Assembly (NCBI GenBank): GCA_033720735.1
Contig: JAWWBX010000321.1
Coordinates: 1 to 5,142 of the forward strand
Direction of reading: 5' to 3'
DNA: 5,142 nt
Origin: B8-G4 sp033720735
Lineage (GTDB): Bacteria > Bacteroidota > Bacteroidia > Chitinophagales > Saprospiraceae
The notes beneath the pieces were generated by a model, which ran no database searches, was not told the origin of the DNA, and was given only the letters and a program-made list of their open reading frames with translations. The translations under genes and the position numbers were made by a program. The stretch's first letter is position 1. Every line of letters starts with the position of its first letter. Positions 1-5,142 of this stretch are shown piece after piece.

Positions 1-1697
1 ACGGTCAATAATACCTGTGTCTCTAGAATTTCCTCATCCGAGCAATTGATCAGGTCATTGGACAGGATCACCAGGTCGCCATATTTGCCGGTTTCCAGGG
101 AGCCCTTCTGATCTTCCTCAAAAGCCGCAAATGCATTGGCCATCGTGTAGGAGTAAATGGCTTCCTCGCGCGTCATCCGCTGCTCCGGGAAGAACTCCAT
201 GCCAGTGTCCGCACGCTTGCGGGTGACGGTCGCATAATACGAGGCGATCGGATCAACATCCTCCACTGGTGCATCGGTGCCGTTGGTCACCACCGCGCCA
301 CTCGCGAGCAGGGAGCGCCAGGCATAGGCCCCCTCGCGTGCACGCTGTTCGCCCAGGCGCTTGACAACGAAGGGTGCATCCGATGTACAATGGATACCCT
401 GCATGGAGGCTATCACACCGAGTTCTCCAAAACGTGGAATGTCCTCCACGGCAAGATGTTGTGCATGCTCGATCCGCCAGCGCAGGTCGCTCTTGTCCGG
501 ATGATCTGTGAAGGTGGCCTGATATACGTCGAGAGCCTCACGGTTGGCCCGGTCACCAATGGCGTGTGTACAGAACTGCATCTCATTTTCGATACACAGC
601 TCTGCCAGATTCTGCATTTCTTCGATCGAATTCACATTCTGGCCATAGAAGTCAGGATTGTCGTCGTAATCCTCGAGCAACCATGCCCCATATGAGCCGA
701 GAGCGCCGTCAATCGTCAGTTTGACGGCCCGGCAGGTAAAAAAGCCGTCGCCCGCATCTACTACCGGGTACCCGTCGAGCCGGTCCTTCAGATATTCGTA
801 TTCATGACGGATCATTGCATAGAGGCGGACATCCAGTTCGCCATTTTCTGCCAGTTCTTCGAGACGTTCCATGGTGTGAATGCTGGAACCTGCATCCTGG
901 AAGGAGGTGACGCCTTTGCGCAGGCACTCTTCTTCAGCAAGTGCGATGCCTTCATACCACTGTTGGGTGAGTTCCTCCTCTGAGAGGGTCGCCGTGTACT
1001 GCCGGTATGCCTCGCGGATGATCGACATGGCATTTTCCTCAAACACACCGATGGCCTCACCATTCTCATCCCGCACGATATTACCGCCTGACGGATTTGG
1101 GGTTTCAGTGGTGACCCCGGCGATCTCCATGGCTTTGGCGTTGGCCATCAGGCCGTGACCGCTCGCATGGCTCAGCATGACCGGGTTGTCCGGCGAAACG
1201 GCACTCAAGGCATTGTGATAGGGATAACCCAGCACGCTGCGGGCCAGTGTGTCGACCCATTTTTCCTGGTGCCAGCCGCGACCGATGATCCATTCGCCCG
1301 GGTCAGCCTCTGCCGCTTTCTCCGCCACAGCGGCCACGATATCCTGCCATGTCTTGGTGGTGAGGAAGTTCAGATTCTGCAGGCTGCTGCCCAGTCCCGT
1401 AAAATGACCGTGCCCTTCGATAAACCCGGTCATGACGAAGTTGCCTCCGGCATCAATGACCTCCGTGCCCGCATCCTGCAACGCCAGGATCTCACTGTCA
1501 TCACCAAGCGCCAGGACACGTCCGTCAGCGATCGCAATGGCCTGAGCATCAGGTTGTAACGGGTCAACGGTGTAAATGTTTGCGTTGAAGATGATCAGTT
1601 CGGCTGTCTGTTGAGTCGAACACGCAGATACGACACAGCAGGCCAGAGCCAGCAACCACAGGCAGGCCCGGTAAGGTGATAAGGTAAGGATGTACAT
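1..1697 (-). CDS. YtcJ-like amidohydrolase, predicted lipoprotein (3' end cut by window edge)
   Basis: This is a predicted metal-dependent hydrolase of the amidohydrolase superfamily (Amidohydro_3, YtcJ-like branch), which acts on C-N or related bonds; the substrate cannot be told from sequence. The frame is open for 565 codons from ATG at 1697 and runs off the window edge. Relatives are usually about 540-580 residues, so only a short tail is missing. Residues 1-25 form a lipoprotein signal: Arg10, hydrophobic stretch 13-23, lipobox VSA|C with Cys26, so the product should be membrane-anchored outside the cytoplasm. Family motifs seen in order are EGHGH (His96, His98), VKLTIDGALGS (Lys326), THAIGDRA (His378), RIEHAQ (His411) and NGTDAP (Asp475). 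These fit the metal-binding HxH, lysine, two histidines and catalytic aspartate of the superfamily. The C-terminal GSLETGKYGDLVIL is the usual return to the small beta domain. The start is chosen because it gives a complete lipoprotein signal and I found no closely preceding in-frame ATG. It is divergent from the plus-strand gene. The family call is firm; the substrate is unknown. Confidence 0.93.
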   Translation of the reverse strand, partial: MYILTLSPYRACLWLLALACCVVSACSTQQTAELIIFNANIYTVDPLQPDAQAIAIADGRVLALGDDSEILALQDAGTEVIDAGGNFVMTGFIEGHGHFTGLGSSLQNLNFLTTKTWQDIVAAVAEKAAEADPGEWIIGRGWHQEKWVDTLARSVLGYPYHNALSAVSPDNPVMLSHASGHGLMANAKAMEIAGVTTETPNPSGGNIVRDENGEAIGVFEENAMSIIREAYRQYTATLSEEELTQQWYEGIALAEEECLRKGVTSFQDAGSSIHTMERLEELAENGELDVRLYAMIRHEYEYLKDRLDGYPVVDAGDGFFTCRAVKLTIDGALGSYGAWLLEDYDDNPDFYGQNVNSIEEMQNLAELCIENEMQFCTHAIGDRANREALDVYQATFTDHPDKSDLRWRIEHAQHLAVEDIPRFGELGVIASMQGIHCTSDAPFVVKRLGEQRAREGAYAWRSLLASGAVVTNGTDAPVEDVDPIASYYATVTRKRADTGMEFFPEQRMTREEAIYSYTMANAFAAFEEDQKGSLETGKYGDLVILSNDLINCSDEEILETQVLLT

Positions 1698-1825
1698 CAC
1701 AGAAGTCTTTGATTGAACTAAATGTAGACCATTTTGGATCAATGCCTGCCGAATGTCATCGGTGCATTCGGGATGACTGACGGGTCCGATCAGCTGATAT
1801 TTGCTCCAAATTCCTGATGATCAAC

Positions 1826-1855
1826 TTATATGACATATAAATATATGTTAATATG
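1826..1855. promoter_or_regulatory. AT-rich cluster of alternating ATATG half-sites, possible operator or promoter core
   Basis: TTATATGACATATAA at 1826-1840 is a perfect dyad with 7-bp arms around one central base. It overlaps a second dyad, ACATATA and TATATGT around AA, at 1833-1848. A further ATATG lies at 1851-1855. In total four ATATG half-sites occur in 28 bp in + - + + orientation. The block is much more AT-rich than its surroundings and sits about 130 bp upstream of the amidohydrolase start and about 430 bp upstream of the large plus-strand gene. It could be a repressor or activator site, or simply a melting-prone promoter region. No regulator gene is in view. Confidence 0.35.
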
Positions 1856-2035
1856 ATATCTGTGCGCGACTGGGCATTTTGCCCCGTTCGTCTTACTTTT
1901 CCGGTTGAATTCCTCGCCCGCAAGGGGCAATTACGCCACGACTTACACTTGAATCAAGGCTGGATCATCAGAACCGGAACCTTCGCGTGACCGAAGGCCC
2001 TTGGCACCATTTTTGGTATCACCTGATGAAAGAGT

Positions 2036-2053
2036 ATCACATATAACTGTGAT
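2036..2053. repeat. Dyad ATCACA-N6-TGTGAT
   Basis: Two perfect 6-bp arms flank a 6-bp spacer (TATAAC). The arm order is the reverse of a CRP site (TGTGA-N6-TCACA), so it should not be called a CRP box. ATCACA also occurs at 1696-1701 and 2103-2108. Function is unknown; it may be a weak RNA stem or a regulator site. Confidence 0.25.
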
Positions 2054-2145
2054 GGGAACAGCAGAGTACAGGTAACAGTAAGCAATATATATCGAGCAGG
2101 AAATCACAGAAATGACATTTCCTCAGCAGGTGCGGATCGAATGGA

Positions 2146-2176
2146 GGCCGGATCAACCTATAGTGTTGACCGGTCA
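2146..2176. promoter_or_regulatory. Hairpin with a bulge overlapping a 10-bp palindrome, in the probable leader of the large gene
   Basis: GGCCGG at 2146-2151, a bulged A at 2152 and TCAAC at 2153-2157 can pair with GTTGACCGGTC at 2165-2175. That gives 11 pairs including one G-T, around a 7-base loop (2158-2164). The 3' arm also contains the perfect palindrome TGACCGGTCA at 2167-2176, and CCGGTCA recurs at 2237-2243. No T-run follows, so it is not a normal intrinsic terminator. It lies about 110 bp before the start codon at 2284 and could act as an RNA element in the leader or as a protein-binding dyad. Confidence 0.3.
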
Positions 2177-2283
2177 GCCCTGTTTATGGTCGGCCCGCTC
2201 TACCAGTAATGATGAACACCAAGACGTCTCATCTGGCCGGTCACATCCGGCATGTAGATGAGATGCGATGAAGCAATTGACAC

Positions 2284-5142
2284 ATGCGAAACGTATCTAC
2301 GAGTCTTAAACCCCGCGTACCATTCTCATTCCACCAACCGGTACGTGTACTGCTAGCCCTGATCATCTGTTTCGTGATCACACCCCAGGAAGGTACTGCC
2401 CAGTTGTGTGATTGCACCGACTACATCTACCTGGCAGATCAGCAGCCAGGCGGCGGCCTGGACACCATTGGCAAATACCGTATCGAGGCGGATGGTTCTC
2501 TGACGGAGATCGGGAGTCCATGGTTTGTGGCGCCATCTGATATCACACTGGTGTCGGGCGTGGCCCAGGACCGAAACGGGTACATCTATGCCGGTGAGGA
2601 TCAGTTCAGTGGTGATACACGCCGGCTGACTTGCGATGGTACACTGGATCCTGAGGCATCATTTGTGGTCAATGACCGTGGCTATAACCTCGGCGTGTTG
2701 GGAGATTTGTTGCTGATCAACACGATCGAATTTGATTTTGTCAGCCCCGATGCGGGTGACAGTATCCACGCGTATCGCCTGTGCGACGGGTCGCTGGTCG
2801 GGGCCGTAGGTTTGACCGGGCTTGGAGCGTCAGTTGCCGGTCAGGTGGACTGGGGGTTTCAGGTCCTGGACAATGGATATGTGCTGGCCACAGCTGACAT
2901 CGGCCTGCCTGGCGGCAATGCTGTCTGGTACTTTCAACCGACAGAGACCAATTTTGCGAATGGCGACGGGTTTGCTCCGATCTTTACGGAAGCCAACTCG
3001 GACCTGTCATCCGGCAACCTTTTTGGGATCACTACGGACGGTAATTTCATCTACATCGTGGAGACGGCCGCCGGCGGTGCCAGCACGATCTACAAGTATG
3101 ACTTTAGTGGAAACGAGATCGGGTTTATTTCGGATGGGGCGGCAGATGGCGTCGGCTTCTTTGCGGCGATCGGCATCGTCTTCAGCCAGTCCACCGGATA
3201 CCTGTACGTGACCTCCCAGCAAATGGACGATTGTATCGCGAGGATTGACACAACGGGCACCATGTCCTACGATGGAGTGGCCTTGCCTCCGAATCTGGAC
3301 GGTTCCGGTGTGGCATTAACCATTGCGACGGAATGTTGTCCTTCAAGTCCTTCCGTAACGATCGACACCACGCTCTGTAACATTGCCGTTAACGACTCCT
3401 TCTTCCTCCAGGATCTCATCGCATGCGACGGCCCGGTCTGCGAAGGTACGTGGACGGCAGACGGTGGCAATTCCGGCGTTACCTTTAATACCTGTGACTT
3501 CTCGGTACGCATTGACGATATCAGCGGGTGCGGAACCTTCACATTGACGTCGGCAGGAGGACTCTGCGGTGCCTTTACCATTACCCTCAACATTGATTTC
3601 ACGACCATCACGAGCCCGACCATGTCCGCCGACCAGTTGGTCTGTGCGGGTAGTGAGGCAGATACCCTGTTTGCCGCAGGTGCTGCGAGCCCCACCGGGC
3701 TGACCTTCCAGTGGCAGGAAAGCGCCGGGAGCTGCACGGGTCCGTTTACCGACATCGCAGGCGCCACTGACACATTCTTCGTACCTGGCGCGATCAGTGA
3801 TACCATGTTCTACCGCCTCATTTCTTCGGCTCCTGGTGGTTGCGATTATGATACATGTCGCGACACGAGTGCATGCATCACGGTTCTCTTTGTAGATCCG
3901 GCGTGCCAGGCCTCCACCAACAGTCCGATCTGTGAGGGGGATGCACTCCAATTGATGGAAACCGGTGGTGATGCCGTCGCTTGGTCGTGGAGTACCACCA
4001 ATGGTGGGGTCTTCAGCGACCCTAACGCCCAAAACCCGACAGTGACCGGGGTCGTGGATGGTGAAACGTTTACGGTGACGATCACCGATGCCAATGGCTG
4101 CACCAGTGTGTGTACGACAGTGGCTACCGTGCGTGAGCTGCCGGGCTGTGCTGCGACAAATTCGGGACCGATCTGTGACGGCGAGACCCTGACGATCGAA
4201 GAAACAGGTGGTGATGCGGTTTCCTGGAGCTGGGCGAGCAGCGGTAGTGCTGTTATCGCCGACCCTTCGGCCATGGTAACCACAGCCACGAATGTCTCGG
4301 ACGGGGAGATCTTCACGGTCACCGTGACCGATATCGATGGCTGTATGAGCACCTGTACGACCGTCGCGGTTGTCAATGCCTTGCCAATGGCGACCGCCGG
4401 CAACAGCGGTGCGATCTGTGATGGAGAGACCCTGGACCTCACCGAAACGGGAGGTGATGCGGTTGCCTGGAGCTGGTCGAGCGATGGAACCGCCGCTATC
4501 AACAATATCAACGATCAAAATCCGCAAGCCACTGGCGTAGCCAATGGTGAGATCTTTACCGTGACGGTTACCGATGTCAACGGATGCACCAGTACAGCCA
4601 CAACAACGGCAACCGTCAATGCCCTGCCAGCGTGTTCTGCCAGCACGGGCGGCGCGATCTGTGACGAGGGGACACTGACATTGATGGAAACGGGTGGTGA
4701 TGCCACTGGTTGGAGCTGGTCGTCTGACGGAGGCGCAACCATTATGGATGCCAATATGGCCACTGCCACCGCCACCGGTGTGACACATGGCGAGACCTTT
4801 ACGGTGACAGTGACCGATGCGAACGGGTGCACCAGTACCTGCACGGTGGTAGCCGTTGTCAATGACCTGCCCGGTTGCGCCACTACCAACAGCGGACCGA
4901 TCTGCGCAGGTGAATCCCTGACGATCGAAGAAACGGGTGGCGATGCCGTATCGTGGAGCTGGACGAGCAACGGTGCTGCCGTGATCGCCGATCCTTCAGC
5001 GATGGTGACCACAGCGACGAACGTTGCTGACGGAGAGATCTTTACGGTGACCGTGACTGATGCCAATGGCTGTACGAGCACCTGTACCACGGTGGCGACC
5101 GTCAATCCGCTGCCGACGGCCACAGCAGGAAACAGTGGCGCT
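2284..5142 (+). CDS. Giant secreted repeat protein: propeller-like domain, Ig-like domains and 81-residue PKD/Ig-like repeats (3' end beyond window)
   Basis: The frame is open without a stop for exactly 953 codons from ATG 2284 to the window end, so the gene is partial. An in-frame TGA at 2269 rules out a longer start via the ATG at 2263. No strong Shine-Dalgarno is visible, as is common in Bacteroidota. Residues 1-39 are a signal peptide (Arg21, hydrophobic 22-32, cleavage after GTA39, mature Gln40). Residues about 40-350 have repeated 'DGxLxxI', 'NGYIYAGED', 'DNGYVLAT' and 'GYLYVTS' blades that resemble an NHL/SMP-30-like beta-propeller; this is an inference from pattern only. Residues 351-439 form a Cys-rich domain (Cys351, 352, 365, 381, 386, 404, 416, 428). 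Residues 440-539 resemble the Ig-like domains of large Bacteroidota surface proteins (FQWQES, FTDIAGATDTFFVPG, TMFYRLIS). From residue 540 an 81-residue repeat array begins. The protein is probably a surface adhesin or matrix component. A C-terminal type IX sorting domain is expected but not in view. The exact role is unknown. Confidence 0.93.
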   Translation, partial: MRNVSTSLKPRVPFSFHQPVRVLLALIICFVITPQEGTAQLCDCTDYIYLADQQPGGGLDTIGKYRIEADGSLTEIGSPWFVAPSDITLVSGVAQDRNGYIYAGEDQFSGDTRRLTCDGTLDPEASFVVNDRGYNLGVLGDLLLINTIEFDFVSPDAGDSIHAYRLCDGSLVGAVGLTGLGASVAGQVDWGFQVLDNGYVLATADIGLPGGNAVWYFQPTETNFANGDGFAPIFTEANSDLSSGNLFGITTDGNFIYIVETAAGGASTIYKYDFSGNEIGFISDGAADGVGFFAAIGIVFSQSTGYLYVTSQQMDDCIARIDTTGTMSYDGVALPPNLDGSGVALTIATECCPSSPSVTIDTTLCNIAVNDSFFLQDLIACDGPVCEGTWTADGGNSGVTFNTCDFSVRIDDISGCGTFTLTSAGGLCGAFTITLNIDFTTITSPTMSADQLVCAGSEADTLFAAGAASPTGLTFQWQESAGSCTGPFTDIAGATDTFFVPGAISDTMFYRLISSAPGGCDYDTCRDTSACITVLFVDPACQASTNSPICEGDALQLMETGGDAVAWSWSTTNGGVFSDPNAQNPTVTGVVDGETFTVTITDANGCTSVCTTVATVRELPGCAATNSGPICDGETLTIEETGGDAVSWSWASSGSAVIADPSAMVTTATNVSDGEIFTVTVTDIDGCMSTCTTVAVVNALPMATAGNSGAICDGETLDLTETGGDAVAWSWSSDGTAAINNINDQNPQATGVANGEIFTVTVTDVNGCTSTATTTATVNALPACSASTGGAICDEGTLTLMETGGDATGWSWSSDGGATIMDANMATATATGVTHGETFTVTVTDANGCTSTCTVVAVVNDLPGCATTNSGPICAGESLTIEETGGDAVSWSWTSNGAAVIADPSAMVTTATNVADGEIFTVTVTDANGCTSTCTTVATVNPLPTATAGNSGA
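3901..5142 (+). repeat. Tandem array with exact 243-bp (81-residue) period, five full units plus start of a sixth
   Basis: Units begin at 3901, 4144, 4387, 4630, 4873 and 5116 (residues 540, 621, 702, 783, 864, 945). The spacing is 243 bp every time with no insertion or deletion. Each unit carries IC at positions 10-11 followed by a GE-like turn, ETGGDA at 20-25, WSW at 28-30, a GExF strand start at 54-57, TVTVTD at 58-63, GC at 66-67, usually Cys71, and ends in LP at 80-81. The pattern fits a PKD-like or Ig-like beta-sandwich as found in large Bacteroidota surface proteins. Units 2 and 5 are much more alike than neighbouring units (69 of 81 residues by hand count), and unit 6 opens like unit 3 (ATAGNSGA), so the array has a three-unit higher order. 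Unit 3 lacks both Cys2 and Cys71. The array continues past the window end. Confidence 0.95.

Larger units (their letters stand above)
1698..2283. other. Divergent intergenic region, 586 bp, no convincing gene
   Basis: This region separates the two divergent start codons and must contain both promoters. I see no ORF with a recognisable product and no tRNA-like fold. No exact copy of the Bacteroidota -7 box TAnnTTTG is present on either strand; the nearest on the plus strand is GATATTTG at 1797-1804, with no TTTG at the right distance upstream. Short dyads present are the perfect palindrome ATCAGCTGAT at 1789-1798, the AT-rich half-site cluster at 1826-1855, GGGCA/TGCCC at 1872-1884, TTGCCCC (1879-1885) with GGGGCAA (1924-1930), CCTTCG/CGAAGG at 1980-1997, ATCACA/TGTGAT at 2036-2053 and a hairpin at 2146-2175. 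A 13-codon reading frame (2268-2309) overlaps the start of the large gene in another frame and has no support as a gene. Confidence 0.8.

Noticed and set aside
390..1559. Plus-strand and other-frame ORFs over the amidohydrolase (for example 390-695, 880-1158, 1155-1559)
   Set aside because: They are shadows of the minus-strand amidohydrolase, which has complete family motifs across this whole stretch.
2036..2053. CRP-like site
   Set aside because: The half-sites are in the opposite order (TCACA before TGTGA) to a CRP operator.
2166..2190. TTGACC ... TATGGT as a promoter
   Set aside because: The spacer is only 13 bp, too short for a sigma-70 promoter, and it overlaps the hairpin arm.
2277..2282. 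TTGACA resembling a sigma-70 -35 box
   Set aside because: It abuts the start codon at 2284, so any promoter there would lie inside the gene. The Bacteroidota housekeeping sigma also uses a different consensus.
2822..3222. Short ORFs on both strands within the propeller-like region (2822-3211 plus, 3007-3222 minus)
   Set aside because: They overlap the continuous frame of the large secreted protein and have no domain or start signal of their own.
3267..5123. Long overlapping open frames on the minus strand (up to 481 codons), antisense to the repeat gene
   Set aside because: They arise because the repeated plus-strand codons rarely place stop complements in those frames. Their translations are low-complexity V/T/S/P-rich or G/R-rich strings with no recognisable domain, while the plus frame gives a signal peptide and coherent repeats.
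3901..5142. CRISPR array or mobile-element repeats
   Set aside because: The period is a multiple of three, lies wholly within one open frame and encodes a conserved protein domain. There are no unique spacers and no transposase.

Overview
The window looks like part of a Bacteroidota chromosome, most plausibly a Saprospiria/Lewinella-type marine or aquatic heterotroph. Three things support this: a very large secreted protein built of Cys-containing Ig/PKD-like repeats ending in 'TDANGC...TVNxLP', a signal peptide with the frequent Bacteroidota 'A|Q' cleavage context, and no strong Shine-Dalgarno sequence before either gene. GC content appears moderate (low to mid 50s % by eye). The assignment is inference from protein style; no rRNA or marker gene is present.

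Layout: two divergently oriented genes flank a 586-bp intergenic region, and both genes are cut by the window edges. On the minus strand (1697 down to 1) lies a lipoprotein member of the YtcJ-like amidohydrolase family (Amidohydro_3). It has 565 codons and lacks only a short C-terminus. On the plus strand (2284 to the end) lies the first 953 codons of a giant exported protein: signal peptide, beta-propeller-like N-terminal domain, two Cys-rich Ig-like domains, then a tandem array with an exact 243-bp (81-residue) period. Five full units and the first nine residues of a sixth are visible. No stop is reached.

The intergenic region has no convincing gene. It contains an AT-rich cluster of ATATG half-sites, several short dyads and a hairpin with a bulge about 110 bp before the plus-strand start. 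I found no exact match to the Bacteroidota promoter consensus (TTTG / TAnnTTTG).

The two genes have no evident functional link beyond both products being directed to the envelope or outside: one a probable membrane-anchored hydrolase, the other a probable surface or secreted adhesin-like protein, likely (by inference) a type IX secretion substrate whose sorting domain would lie beyond the window. The most informative observations are in the repeat array: a three-unit super-period, coupled loss of two cysteines in unit 3 that points to an intra-repeat disulfide, and heavy silent-site divergence between units with nearly the same protein sequence. I do not see a clearly new multi-gene system.
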